A stretch of 64,000 nt of DNA from JAPLDB01 sp038206355 (GCA_038206355.1 JBBRAY010000013.1:1-64000); one strand, 5' to 3'; positions 1-8,533 are shown, counted from the first letter of the stretch. Notes: a model not told the origin generated them from the sequence alone. Numbers and translations are program-made.

Positions 1-142
1 TGCCGCTGATTCACAGATTAATGACGAATAAATTGAATCTGCAAATCACAACAGGAAGGGGCAAATACAATGACAATAATTTTAATTCACTCTGAAGTGA
101 GCCCGCAGGGGATTCTATTATTTAAATGCATTACAAATAAAT

Positions 143-454
143 ATGTTGAAGAATAACATTGGCAGACTTCGGTTACTTGCATGGCTGGAAGGAATTAGTT
201 TCATTTTACTGATAGGTATCGGTATGCCACTTAAATATATGTCAGGTATGCCGGCACCTAACCTATACATTGGAATGGCCCACGGGATTTTATTTATTGC
301 CTATTGCATGTGGGTATTGCTGGTGAGCAAAGAAAAAAAATGGAGCCTAGGGAAAACTTTTTTAGCACTGCTTGCATCTTTGGTACCTTTTGGTACTTTC
401 GTAGCAGATGTCAGAATATTCAAACGAGAACAAGATTCCGTAATGAATAAATAA
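143..454 (+). CDS. DUF3817 small integral membrane protein
   Basis: The 103-residue protein has an N-terminal hydrophobic helix (about 10-28), a second at about 42-62 and a third near 70-90, followed by a charged tail. The N-terminal pattern RLRLLAWLEGISFILLIGIGMPLKY and the glycine- and histidine-containing second helix (GMAHGILFIAY) are characteristic of DUF3817. No biochemical role is established for the family. The ATG at 143 has no clear Shine-Dalgarno sequence, as is normal in this phylum. The YceI gene follows after 24 bases in the same direction, so the two are probably co-transcribed. Confidence 0.85.
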   Translation: MLKNNIGRLRLLAWLEGISFILLIGIGMPLKYMSGMPAPNLYIGMAHGILFIAYCMWVLLVSKEKKWSLGKTFLALLASLVPFGTFVADVRIFKREQDSVMNK

Positions 455-478
455 TAATAACTATTAAATATCAATGTC

Positions 479-1087
479 ATGAAAAAAATTTCACTACTGT
501 CTTTCGTATGTATCACATTCATTCTTTTTTCTTTTACAAACGTGAAACCGCATACCGAAGTTTATAAAGTAAACACTGAACTCAGTTCACTGGAATGGTT
601 TGCAGAAAAATTAACCGGTAAACACCATGGCACAATTAAATTATCATCAGGGGTTATATCAAATGACCACGGAAAATATACAGGCACATTTGATATTGAT
701 ATGACATCAATTGAAAACAAGGACGTTGAATCAGAAGAGTATAAAACAAAACTTGAAAATCATTTGAAGTCTGCGGATTTTTTCGACGCAGCTAAATTTC
801 CGCAAGCCAAATTTGCAATGACATCAGTAACTCCACTGGCAGAACCTTTAGAAGGCCTGACTCATGCCATTAAAGGTATGCTTACCATCAAGGATATCAC
901 AAACGAAATCACTTTTAACGCAGCCGTTAAAGTTGAGGGTAACCAGTTATTTTCCACAGGTACGGCAGTGGTTGACAGGTCGAAGTATGAAATAAAATAC
1001 GGTTCAAAATCCTTTTTTGAAGACATCGGTGAAAAGATGATTTATGATGACTTCAAAATTAAATTCAATATCGTTGCATCAAAATAA
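479..1087 (+). CDS. YceI family lipocalin-like secreted protein
   Basis: The 202-residue protein starts with a signal peptide (about 1-21, ending near FSFTNVK). The rest matches the YceI fold, an extended eight-stranded barrel that binds a polyisoprenoid-like lipid in characterised homologues. Typical stretches are the N-terminal VYKVNTELSSLEWFAEKLTGKHHG, the central DIDMTSIENKD, the LKSADFFDAAKFPQAKF block and the C-terminal FNIV strand. It should act in the periplasm. The ligand and physiological role cannot be read from the sequence. It follows the DUF3817 gene closely and stops 53 bases before the peptide transporter. Confidence 0.9.
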   Translation: MKKISLLSFVCITFILFSFTNVKPHTEVYKVNTELSSLEWFAEKLTGKHHGTIKLSSGVISNDHGKYTGTFDIDMTSIENKDVESEEYKTKLENHLKSADFFDAAKFPQAKFAMTSVTPLAEPLEGLTHAIKGMLTIKDITNEITFNAAVKVEGNQLFSTGTAVVDRSKYEIKYGSKSFFEDIGEKMIYDDFKIKFNIVASK

Positions 1088-1140
1088 CGGCTGATTCTCC
1101 CGGCAACATTATCAGTTTCTTCACATAAAATATTTTTCTT

Positions 1141-2775
1141 ATGGCCCGTAAACACCCGAAAGCCCTCCCCTATCTTTTTCTATCTGAGATGTGGGAACGA
1201 TTTGGATTTTACCTGATGCTGGGAATATTTTTTCTATACATGACCGATTCACAGCGCGGTGGCATGGCAATGGATAAAAAAGAAGCTTCGGATATTTTCG
1301 GTACCTATATCGCACTTGTTTACCTCACGCCGTTCATCGGTGGACTTCTTGCCGACCGGCTACTTGGATACCGACTGTCAATAACCATTGGCGGAATACT
1401 AATGGGAATTGGTTATTGCGGACTTGCATTGCCCGGAAATACAGCTTTCTATACTTCATTGTTGATCATCTGTGTAGGAAATGGTTTTTTCAAACCGAAT
1501 ATTTCAACGCTGCTTGGAAACGTTTACAATGAAGAGAAATACAAGCCCCTGAAAGATTCAGGGTACAGTATCTTTTACATGGGGATAAACATCGGTGCTT
1601 TCATCTGTAATTTTTTTGGTGCATACTTACGCAATACTTTCAGTTGGGGAGCTGCTTTTTCTGCCGCGGGAATCGGAATGTTCATTGGCGTTATTATTTT
1701 CTGGATCGGTCAAAAACATTACAAGCATGCTGATGTAATAAAGCCGTCGAAACCCGAAGATATGCCTGTGGGCAAAATACTTGGTATAACTCTACTTCCC
1801 GCACTCATTGCAGGATACATCGGCTGGTCTATTCCCGAAAACATATTTGGCAGCGACAGTACCGATGCTTTTATTTTCGGAGCAATACCTGTTGCTGCAT
1901 ATTACATTTCCATCATGGTGCGGTCCAACAAAGAAGACAAGAAACCCATTGCAGCTTTGCTTGCCGTATTTGCAGTTGCTATAGTCTTCTGGGCAATCTT
2001 TAAACAAAACGGAACAGCACTCACCACTTGGGCGGAAAGCTATACCGAGCGTGAAGTACCGGCTGCGCTTGTAAAACCGGCTACTATTTTAGGAATGGTG
2101 CAGGAAAAAAATTACGTACAGGATTCCGTTCCGCTTGCTGATGAGCAATTCCGTATTGCGCGGGATGCTGATGACAAACCGGTAAAGACTTTTGGATACC
2201 CGCTATATTTTAAAAACGTGCCTGACGAAAAGAAACCTGCTGATGGCGAAAAAGTAACGCTTGTTTCCACTGAGATCTTTCAATCCGTGAACCCATTCTG
2301 GGTTGTTGCACTCACGCCCTTACTCATCATGTTCTGGTCTTATCTGAAGCGAAAAAATAAGGAACCTTCAACACCCTGGAAAATTTTTTACGGACTGTTT
2401 ATTACGGCCCTTTCCACGCTGGTAATGGTTGGTGCATCTTATGCATGTCACAACGGACTTGAGAAAAGTTCCATGTGGTGGTTAATCGGATCTTATGGCG
2501 TTATCACCGTCGGAGAATTGTGTTTGAGTCCAATGGCATTGTCGCTTGTTTCGAAACTTTCACCACCAAGATTAACCGGCTTAATGATGGGTGGCTGGTT
2601 TCTTTCCACTTCTATCGGTAATAAAATGAGCGGAGTTCTTGCCGGTTTATGGGATGGGTATGACCATAAGGCAAATTTTTTTCTTGTTAATTTTGTGCTG
2701 GCATTGATCACCTCGATAATAATTTTGCTCATTATCAGGTGGCTGACTAAAATCATGAAAGCGCATAATGTGTAG
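1141..2775 (+). CDS. POT/PTR2 family proton-coupled oligopeptide transporter
   Basis: The 544-residue inner-membrane protein is a major facilitator superfamily transporter that imports di- and tripeptides with protons. The N-terminal helix carries the family's proton-coupling motif E-x2-E-R-F at residues 16-21 (EMWERF). The second family signature appears as FYMGINIGAF near residue 145. About 12-14 hydrophobic segments are visible. A hydrophilic insertion of about 80 residues (roughly 300-380) lies between helices in the second half, a feature seen in many Bacteroidota members. The start at 1141 places the ExxERF helix at the normal distance from the N terminus. Confidence 0.93.
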   Translation: MARKHPKALPYLFLSEMWERFGFYLMLGIFFLYMTDSQRGGMAMDKKEASDIFGTYIALVYLTPFIGGLLADRLLGYRLSITIGGILMGIGYCGLALPGNTAFYTSLLIICVGNGFFKPNISTLLGNVYNEEKYKPLKDSGYSIFYMGINIGAFICNFFGAYLRNTFSWGAAFSAAGIGMFIGVIIFWIGQKHYKHADVIKPSKPEDMPVGKILGITLLPALIAGYIGWSIPENIFGSDSTDAFIFGAIPVAAYYISIMVRSNKEDKKPIAALLAVFAVAIVFWAIFKQNGTALTTWAESYTEREVPAALVKPATILGMVQEKNYVQDSVPLADEQFRIARDADDKPVKTFGYPLYFKNVPDEKKPADGEKVTLVSTEIFQSVNPFWVVALTPLLIMFWSYLKRKNKEPSTPWKIFYGLFITALSTLVMVGASYACHNGLEKSSMWWLIGSYGVITVGELCLSPMALSLVSKLSPPRLTGLMMGGWFLSTSIGNKMSGVLAGLWDGYDHKANFFLVNFVLALITSIIILLIIRWLTKIMKAHNV

Positions 2776-2852
2776 TCTTTTCGGCTCAATTATTCTCTGA
2801 TGCTGTTGAAAAAAATCGTTCAGATATTAAACCCTCCATCGCTTAACACTGC

Positions 2853-2860
2853 TACCTTTG
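2853..2860 (+). promoter_or_regulatory. -7 promoter element of holA
   Basis: TACCTTTG matches the Bacteroidota -7 consensus TAnnTTTG exactly. No good -33 TTTG is visible at the expected distance. The holA ATG lies only 7 bases downstream, so a transcript from this element would have almost no leader. Confidence 0.5.
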
Positions 2861-2867
2861 CCGCGCA

Positions 2868-3893
2868 ATGACTTTTGAGAAAATCATTCAGGATTTAAAG
2901 AACAAAATTTACCACCCCGTTTACTTTTTATGCGGGGAGGAGCCTTATTACATTGATCATATTTCTGATTATATCGAGAAAAATGTATTAAGTGACAGTG
3001 AAAAGGAATTCAATCAAACTATCGTTTACGGAAAAGAAGTTGACGTTCCTACACTGATCAGTTATGCGAAGAGATATCCGATGATGAGTAATCACCAGGT
3101 AGTTATCGTTAAAGAGGCGCAAAACATCAAAGACCTCATTGCAAAAGAAAGCAAGGATATTAAAAATCATCTGTTGGAGTATGTTATGAATCCTCAGAAG
3201 TCCACGATACTGGTTTTTTGTTACAAATATAAATCCATTGACAAGCGGACGAAGGCCGGAAAAGAATTGAGCAAGCATGCCCTCGTTCTCGAGACTAAAA
3301 GTCTTTATGAAAACAAGATCCCTGACTGGATTATTGACTATGTAAAATCAAAGGGGCACCGGATTAATTCAAGGGCAGCAGCATTGATGGGTGAATACCT
3401 CGGAACGGATTTGTCGAAAATTTCCAATGAGCTTGAAAAATTATTTCTCAATGTAATCCCCGGCGCAGAGATTGATCTTCCGCTGGTTGAAAATAATATT
3501 GGCATCAGCAAAGAGTTTAATATTTTCGAATTGCATGGCGCATTGGGCAGAAGGAATGTTTTGAAAGCAAATCAGATCGTCAATTATTTCGGAGCCAATC
3601 AGAAAACCAATCCTATTCAGCTTACAATTCCTCAGCTACACTCCTATTTTTTAAAAGTTCTGACATATCATCGTTTGCCCTCCAAAAGCCGCAATGATGT
3701 GGCGGGCGCATTGGGAGTGAATCCGTATTTCGTAGGAGACTACGAGATTGCTGCAAAATCTTATTCCGAAGAGAAAGTCATCAATGTAATTTCACTTCTT
3801 CGCGATTACGACATGAAAGCAAAAGGTGTAAATGCGCCTTATATGAGTGAAGGATCATTGTTGAAAGAACTGGTTTATAAAATTCTTCACTGA
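2868..3893 (+). CDS. holA: DNA polymerase III subunit delta
   Basis: The 341-residue protein is the delta subunit of the clamp loader, the subunit that opens the beta sliding clamp. The N-terminal domain shows YFLCGEEPYYIDHI near residues 18-31, in the degenerate nucleotide-binding position of HolA. The middle contains VIVKEAQNIKD and LVFCYKYKSIDKRTK, and the C-terminal collar domain ends with SEGSLLKELVYKIL. Length and motif order are normal for Bacteroidota HolA. The gene stands alone, with a -7 box immediately upstream and the DinB-superfamily pseudogene converging on it 2 bases after its stop. Confidence 0.93.
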   Translation: MTFEKIIQDLKNKIYHPVYFLCGEEPYYIDHISDYIEKNVLSDSEKEFNQTIVYGKEVDVPTLISYAKRYPMMSNHQVVIVKEAQNIKDLIAKESKDIKNHLLEYVMNPQKSTILVFCYKYKSIDKRTKAGKELSKHALVLETKSLYENKIPDWIIDYVKSKGHRINSRAAALMGEYLGTDLSKISNELEKLFLNVIPGAEIDLPLVENNIGISKEFNIFELHGALGRRNVLKANQIVNYFGANQKTNPIQLTIPQLHSYFLKVLTYHRLPSKSRNDVAGALGVNPYFVGDYEIAAKSYSEEKVINVISLLRDYDMKAKGVNAPYMSEGSLLKELVYKILH

Positions 3894-3895
3894 AA

Positions 3896-4372
3896 TTATA
3901 ATCTGATTTCAACATCATTCTTCAGTTTGAAAATGGTGATGAGGTGATGCGCTTCGTGTAAAAGAAAAAATTCCATCCATTCTTTAATGCTGAGTTTACC
4001 GAATTTAGGATGAACTCCTGTTCGCTTCGATTCATTTTCATTTAATGATTTAGCGAGTTCAAATATTTTTCTTCTTTCAAATGCAATCGAACTAATCAAT
4101 TCTTCCGTTTTCATTTTCTGCAATTCAGGAAACTGGATATCATCATCAGCATTATAACGCGGAAACGGCGGTGATTCTTCTTCAAGAATTCTTTTCAGTC
4201 ATTCCTGAAAAATCACATTGTACCTCGCCAGGTGAGCTATGTTATCATGTATACTCCACTTGCCTTTTATTGTTTGCGAATGAATTCTTTCCTCTGAAAT
4301 TCTGGAAATTAATTCATCAATTGTCTCATGCTGGGATGCAAGTCTTGAAATAACTGATTCAGATAATTTCAT
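3896..4372 (-). pseudogene. DinB-superfamily protein interrupted by a nonsense codon
   Basis: Reading the minus strand from the ATG at 4372 gives one continuous frame to the stop at 3896-3898 (158 codons), broken only by a TGA at 4201-4199 (codon 58). Upstream of it is GKWSIHDNIAHLARYNVIFQE and downstream LKRILEEESPPFPRYNADDD. Together these read as one DinB_2-type four-helix bundle protein in which the TGA most simply replaces a TGG tryptophan codon. The second half keeps the HEAHHLITI metal-site helix. The frame also stays open upstream of 4372, so the original N terminus may have begun near an out-of-frame ATG at about 4430. The family (metal-dependent, thiol-transferase-like) is recognised; its substrate is unknown. 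A sequencing error is an alternative to true decay. Confidence 0.8.
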
Positions 4373-4481
4373 TTGATTTTCTATTTCCAGTTTGATTATT
4401 TCAAAACTTTCTTGACCTAATATTATTCATTCTAAAAAATCTCAATAATTTGTACTACTCTTTTCCAATCAACCAATCAAC

Positions 4482-5282
4482 CTACTTAAACACACTCTTC
4501 AACTCCCCGATCTCCTTCTCCACTTTTTCAATCCTCGAAAACACAGCATGCTTTTGAAGTGACGCTTCAGGAAGTTCGGTAGAAATATAATTACAGAATT
4601 TCCATACTTCCTTTACTTCATTGGCATGGACTTCATAGGGCTGGTATGTTTCATTGAGGGAAACCAGTTCCATGGATTTTTTCTTACGGAGGTTATTATT
4701 CACAAGTTTGAAAACGATACCATCGTCAACAGTGAGAACGATATATGCCAATCCGTCTTTAATATCATACCAGTTTTCAAGATATTCTCCGATGATCCAG
4801 CTTTTGTCAGGAATGGGATTCATTGAATCTCCGGATATCTGAAACATGCGATATTTTCTGTCATTGAAAAGTATCGGCAACTGAAACGTAGGAAGTTTTT
4901 TGATAAAGTCTGGATCTGCATAACCGCTCCTGTAACCGGCGCGTGCCTTGTGACTTACCATTTCGATGTTCTCTTTGTTATAGCTGTCGATTGTAGTGGC
5001 AAGCACACGCAACCGCGAACCGGTAATATAAACGTCATTACCTTTTTCAAGTTCGGAGAGCTGACTTTCACCCAGTTTTGTCAGGTCAATTTTTATCAGT
5101 GTGTCAATGGATACCCTGAAGTATTTCGAAAACTTCACGAGCAGTTCGAGTGTGGGATTCACAACGACTCCGCTTTCATAATTATTTAAAGTGGAGCGCG
5201 TAACGCCGATTTCAGTAGCTACGACATCCTGTGTGCGGTGCCGACGGCTTCTCAGGAAACGAAGGTTGGTGGAGAGGAACAT
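4482..5282 (-). CDS. XRE-type repressor with LexA-like S24 self-cleavage domain
   Basis: The 266-residue protein has an N-terminal XRE helix-turn-helix (about 4-60) and a C-terminal LexA/UmuD-type S24 peptidase domain (about 110-225). The self-cleavage apparatus looks complete: an Ala115-Gly116 scissile pair (KARAGY), Ser153 in SGDSMNP and Lys192 in GIVFKLV. A short charged helix (about 245-266) follows and may be a coiled coil. By analogy with LexA and CI, it should repress until RecA-stimulated autoproteolysis. It is divergent from the radical SAM-pol IV operon and is the best candidate to bind the palindromes at 5509 and 14608. That assignment is inference from position and domain content. 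Confidence 0.9.
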   Translation of the reverse strand: MFLSTNLRFLRSRRHRTQDVVATEIGVTRSTLNNYESGVVVNPTLELLVKFSKYFRVSIDTLIKIDLTKLGESQLSELEKGNDVYITGSRLRVLATTIDSYNKENIEMVSHKARAGYRSGYADPDFIKKLPTFQLPILFNDRKYRMFQISGDSMNPIPDKSWIIGEYLENWYDIKDGLAYIVLTVDDGIVFKLVNNNLRKKKSMELVSLNETYQPYEVHANEVKEVWKFCNYISTELPEASLQKHAVFSRIEKVEKEIGELKSVFK

Positions 5283-5316
5283 ATTTATTATTATTTGAAG
5301 ATGCGTTTAGTTGGCA

Positions 5317-5474
5317 GTTGGCAAGGAACAGTTTGCAGTTTGCAAAGAGCAGTTGTCAAGTGATAACTCAGAGATGTTGTTTGTTGGTTCATTGTTGTCG
5401 GTTTACAGTTCACAGCCTACGGTCACCGCCTGTCTCTCCTCACTCTCTTTTCTTGATTCCTGTTCCTTGCCAAC
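5317..5474. repeat. Long inverted repeat in the repressor/operon spacer
   Basis: A perfect 15-bp inverted pair, GTTGGCAAGGAACAG at 5317-5331 and its complement at 5460-5474, bounds 128 bp of short-phrase DNA (repeated GTTGGCA and GTTTGCA). It could form a long stem or be the ends of a small decayed element. No coding potential is evident. It makes up most of the 298-bp divergent intergenic region. Confidence 0.6.
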
Positions 5475-5508
5475 TCTCAACATTTTGTCTACATTAAAGC
5501 CATTATAA

Positions 5509-5527
5509 TTGACTTTGATTCAGTCAA
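5509..5527. promoter_or_regulatory. Putative damage-regulon operator, copy 1
   Basis: TTGACTTTGATTCAGTCAA has perfect 6-bp arms (TTGACT/AGTCAA) around a 7-bp centre. It sits 53 bases before the radical SAM start. The palindrome before dnaE at 14608 matches it at 13 of the 17 core positions, including non-symmetric centre bases (TGACTTT-N4-CAGTCA). This is the expected shape of a dimeric XRE/S24 repressor site. Binding by the adjacent repressor is inferred. Confidence 0.7.
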
Positions 5528-5580
5528 AGGTAAAGAGAAATAAATTAACCATACAAGTATTTCTGAAAATATTTTAAACG

Positions 5581-6666
5581 ATGGAAAAGCATAACTTAAA
5601 AGAAGCAGATTATCTGAAGGGTCGTGGCGCACAGATTCAAACGCACAACCGCTTCATGAAACAGGAAATAGTTGCGGAACATATTGAAGGGCTTGATGAA
5701 CCGTTGATTACTGACGAGCGTACCAAAATTTATATGGAGCATCCGAAGAAAATCGTAAACAAAATAAAAAGTCCCGACCTCGCCAATATGAACAGTGCCA
5801 ACCCTTACCAGGGATGTGAACATGGATGTATTTACTGCTATGCACGCAACACGCACAACTATTATGGTTTCAGCGCAGGGCTTGATTTTGAAAGGAAGAT
5901 TATCGTGAAACCCGCAGCTCCTTCCCTACTCCGGAAATATTTCAACAATAAAAATTATGAACCGGAATCAGTCATGTTCTCAGGCAATACTGATTGTTAC
6001 CAGCCGCTGGAGCGGAAGTACCGCATCACACGTGGCATGCTGGAAGTTTGTCTGGAATATAAAAACCCTGTCGGCATCATTACCAAGAACAGTTTAATTC
6101 TCCGCGACATTGAATTGCTGAAAGAATTGGCAGCACAACGTCTCATTCATGTAATGATTTCCATCACATCTCTTAAAGATGAATTGCGCTCACTGCTGGA
6201 ACCAAGGACTGCGACATATAAGAACAGACTGCACATCATTGAAGAGCTTTCAAAAAATAATATTCCTGTCGGCGTGATGATCGCTCCTGTAATCCCCGGA
6301 CTGACGAGTGAAGAAATCCCGCGCATCATGGAAGCCATTGCTGAACGAGGTGCATTGACTGTTGGATATACAATAGTACGGTTGAACGGAGAAGTAAAAA
6401 CCATATTCCGTGACTGGCTGCATAAAAATCTTCCTGATGCTGCGGAGAAAATCTGGAATCAAATCAAAGAATGTCATGGTGGTGAGGTGAATGATTCACG
6501 ATTTGGAACCAGGATGAGCGGTGAAGGAAAAATTGCTGAAAGTATCAAACAATTATTCTCCATGTCGAAAAAGAAATACATGAGTGGAAGAAAAATGCCC
6601 GATTATGATTTTTCATTATTCAAACGACCAATACAAGAAGGCGAACAATTAAATTTATTCTCATAA
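5581..6666 (+). CDS. PA0069-family radical SAM protein with C-terminal clamp motif
   Basis: The 361-residue protein belongs to the SplB-like PA0069 group of radical SAM enzymes. The cluster motif is C-x3-C-x2-C in GCEHGCIYCYAR (near residues 79-90), preceded by the family's NPYQGC. The middle holds VMFSGNTDCYQPLE and VIPGLTSEEIP. The exact reaction is unknown; the relatives include spore photoproduct lyase, so DNA lesion repair is plausible. The last residues are EQLNLFS, and Q356-F360 is a textbook QLxLF beta-clamp binding pentapeptide at a free C terminus. The gene is followed after 12 bases by pol IV, and an operator-like palindrome precedes it. Confidence 0.88.
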   Translation: MEKHNLKEADYLKGRGAQIQTHNRFMKQEIVAEHIEGLDEPLITDERTKIYMEHPKKIVNKIKSPDLANMNSANPYQGCEHGCIYCYARNTHNYYGFSAGLDFERKIIVKPAAPSLLRKYFNNKNYEPESVMFSGNTDCYQPLERKYRITRGMLEVCLEYKNPVGIITKNSLILRDIELLKELAAQRLIHVMISITSLKDELRSLLEPRTATYKNRLHIIEELSKNNIPVGVMIAPVIPGLTSEEIPRIMEAIAERGALTVGYTIVRLNGEVKTIFRDWLHKNLPDAAEKIWNQIKECHGGEVNDSRFGTRMSGEGKIAESIKQLFSMSKKKYMSGRKMPDYDFSLFKRPIQEGEQLNLFS

Positions 6667-6678
6667 AATAATAATGTG

Positions 6679-7899
6679 ATGTTTACAATACCCAACAGAG
6701 CTGTAGTACATATGGACCTCGACTGCTTCTTCGTTTCCGTATCACGATTGCTGAATCCAAAACTGGTGGGAATGCCCGTTATTGTTGGTGGCGGAGAACG
6801 CGGTGTGGTGGCGGCCTGCAGCTATGAGACGAGAAAATTCGGTGTGCACAGCGCCATGCCGATAAAAATTGCAAAACGTTTATGTCCCGATGCCATTATC
6901 ATCCGCGGAGACTATGATGAGTACAGCAAGAAGAGCGACGAGGTAACAGAAATCGTAAAAGAAAAAATGCCGTTGTACGAGAGAAGTTCCATTGATGAAT
7001 TTTACATGGACCTCACCGGCATGGACCGTTTTTTCGGCTCTTATAAATATGCCACGGAAGTGCGGACAAAGATTATCAAAGAAACCGGTTTGCCGATTTC
7101 ATTTGGAATGAGTGCAAATAAAACAGTTAGCAAAGTAGCTACTGACGAAGTGAAACCCAATAACCAGATGCAGGTTGATTTCGGGGAAGAGAAAAATTTT
7201 CTTGCACCGCTATCAATTAAAAAGATTCCGATGGTTGGCGAAAAAACATATCATCTGTTGCGAAGCATGGGCGTTGAACTGGTTAAAACGGTTCAGGAGA
7301 TGCCGATGGAACTCATGGGAAATGTATTGGGCGAAAACGGCATTTCCATCTGGAAAAAGTCCAATGGTATTGACAATTCACCTGTGGAAGCATACAGCGA
7401 ACAGAAAAGTATGAGTACAGAAGAAACATTTGAGCAGGATACCATTGATGTACAGATGCTGAAAAATATTCTGATTGCCATGACGGAAAAACTTTGCTTC
7501 AGGATGCGGAGTGACAATAAAATGACTTCCTGCATCTCTGTAAAAATCCGTTACTCAAACTTTGACACGCACACCATGCAATGCCGCATCCCCTATACAA
7601 GCTGCGACCACACCATCATTGCGCGTGTGAAGGAGCTGTTTGAAAAACTCTACAACAGAAGGATGCTTATTCGTCTCATCGGCGTGAAGTACACGCACCT
7701 TGTGGGAGGCGGCCATCAGATCAATATGTTCGAGGACAATCCTGAGATGATCAGTCTGTACCAGGCCATGGATAAGATGCGTTTCCGCTTTGGTGAAGAT
7801 AAAATTCACCGCGCTGCAGCATTGAGTTTTTCTCTTAGAGGATTTAATCCGTTTAATGGTTTGAGTAATTCTCCGGTGAAGCGTGGGATAAAGACTTAA
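6679..7899 (+). CDS. dinB: DNA polymerase IV (Y-family translesion polymerase)
   Basis: The protein is about 406 residues and shows the complete Y-family catalytic set: HMDLDCFF near residue 12 (metal-binding Asp and the steric-gate Phe) and SSIDEFYMD near 105 (Asp-Glu pair). Little-finger domain sequence follows. A clamp-binding motif, QINMF, lies at about 347-351. I chose the ATG at 6679 over the in-frame GTG three bases earlier. The C-terminal 30 codons (RGFNPFNGLSNSPVKRG region) exist in diverged extra copies downstream at 7986 and 11156, so this 3' end has been a duplication or insertion point. It is co-directional with the radical SAM gene and probably translated from the same mRNA. Confidence 0.93.
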   Translation: MFTIPNRAVVHMDLDCFFVSVSRLLNPKLVGMPVIVGGGERGVVAACSYETRKFGVHSAMPIKIAKRLCPDAIIIRGDYDEYSKKSDEVTEIVKEKMPLYERSSIDEFYMDLTGMDRFFGSYKYATEVRTKIIKETGLPISFGMSANKTVSKVATDEVKPNNQMQVDFGEEKNFLAPLSIKKIPMVGEKTYHLLRSMGVELVKTVQEMPMELMGNVLGENGISIWKKSNGIDNSPVEAYSEQKSMSTEETFEQDTIDVQMLKNILIAMTEKLCFRMRSDNKMTSCISVKIRYSNFDTHTMQCRIPYTSCDHTIIARVKELFEKLYNRRMLIRLIGVKYTHLVGGGHQINMFEDNPEMISLYQAMDKMRFRFGEDKIHRAAALSFSLRGFNPFNGLSNSPVKRGIKT

Positions 7900-7940
7900 C
7901 TAGACTTTAATTTCAGGGAAAACTTACTGGTTTACAACTC

Positions 7941-7980
7941 AATAGTTACTAACCCAATAGTTACTAACTAAATAGTAACT
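7941..7980. repeat. 15-bp tandem repeat block, copy 1
   Basis: AATAGTTACTAACCC, AATAGTTACTAACTA and a partial third unit follow directly with a period of 15. Units ending CTAACTA contain the 13-bp palindrome TAGTTACTAACTA. The same repeat is found at 11090 and 12487, each time followed by pol IV tail-like sequence. Confidence 0.85.
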
Positions 7981-7985
7981 ATGAA

Positions 7986-8085
7986 AGAAATTCATAGCGC
8001 AGCTTCATTGAGTTTTTTGCTGAGAGGATTTGATTGAGTAATTCTCCGTTGAAGCGAAAAGCGGGTTGGTTGAAACATTAAACCG
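7986..8085 (+). pseudogene. Second, diverged copy of the pol IV 3' end
   Basis: The stretch encodes EIHSAASLSFLLRGFD, matching pol IV's KIHRAAALSFSLRGFN. After a small deletion and a one-base frame loss it continues as LSNSPLKRKAGWLKH and a stop. Divergence is spread over many positions, so this is the tail of a different allele or an old duplicate, not a recent copy. It follows repeat block 1. Confidence 0.8.
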
Positions 8086-8195
8086 AATTCACAACTTTGA
8101 AAACTTATCACTTTTGCCAGAGATAAATTCTTATGGCTTTCTGAATCTCTTATCCCGAGCATCCTCTGCTCTGTTGAACCCCCTTGGAGTTCTAT

Positions 8196-8375
8196 TAATA
8201 ATTCGGATTCACTACTGTCCGACTAAAAATAATTTTGCTTTGAAAGATTCATCGCTACACTCTGAATGACAATGTTATCAGGTGTTTGCAAGGATATTTA
8301 CTCTCCAAAAGTCCTGTCATTCAGAGCGCAGCGAGGAATCTCATTAAATTTAGTCGGACAGTAATAATTCGGATT
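8196..8375. mobile_element. MITE-like non-autonomous element with flanking direct repeats
   Basis: A 14-bp direct repeat, TAATAATTCGGATT, lies at 8196-8209 and 8362-8375. Inside it are perfect 15-bp terminal inverted repeats, TACTGTCCGACTAAA (8213-8227) and its complement (8349-8363). A nested inverted pair follows within: GATTCATCGCTACACTCTGAATGAC-like sequence against GTCATTCAGAGCGCAGCGAGG. There is no coding sequence. Such hairpin elements with the internal GTCATTC...GCGAGGAATC phrase are common dispersed repeats in Bacteroidota. The mobilising transposase is not in the window. Confidence 0.75.
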
Positions 8376-8379
8376 ATAT

Positions 8380-8512
8380 TTTTACCTGGCGTTTGTCCCT
8401 ACAGGACAATGCTTCATTTCTGCTCCGTAGGGGCAATCGCTTGGTAAAAAATCGAAACCACGAATATTAAAAGTCCCGTCGGGACTTCCCCTTTGATTTT
8501 AGTCCGACAGTA
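8380..8512. repeat. REP-like hairpin cluster next to the MITE
   Basis: An imperfect inverted pair beginning TTTTACCTGGCG (8380 onward) is answered by GCTTGGTAAAA ending at 8449. A separate perfect palindrome, AAGTCCCGTCGGGACTT, follows at 8471-8487. A third copy of the MITE terminus, TTTAGTCCGACAGTA (one mismatch), lies at 8498-8512, so the hairpins may belong to a larger composite element starting at 8213. No gene is visible from 8086 to 8533. Confidence 0.65.
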
Positions 8513-8533
8513 ATGAAAATCTATATGCTCTTT

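Noticed and set aside
1..142. Possible tail of an upstream gene (AADSQINDE then TAA at 29-31)
   Set aside because: Too short to identify; other frames and the opposite strand are equally possible.
5231..5508. Plus-strand frames in the repressor-operon spacer
   Set aside because: They run through the inverted repeat and short-phrase DNA with no conserved features.
8066..8269. Plus-strand frame after pol IV tail B
   Set aside because: It runs into the MITE terminus and has no recognisable domain.
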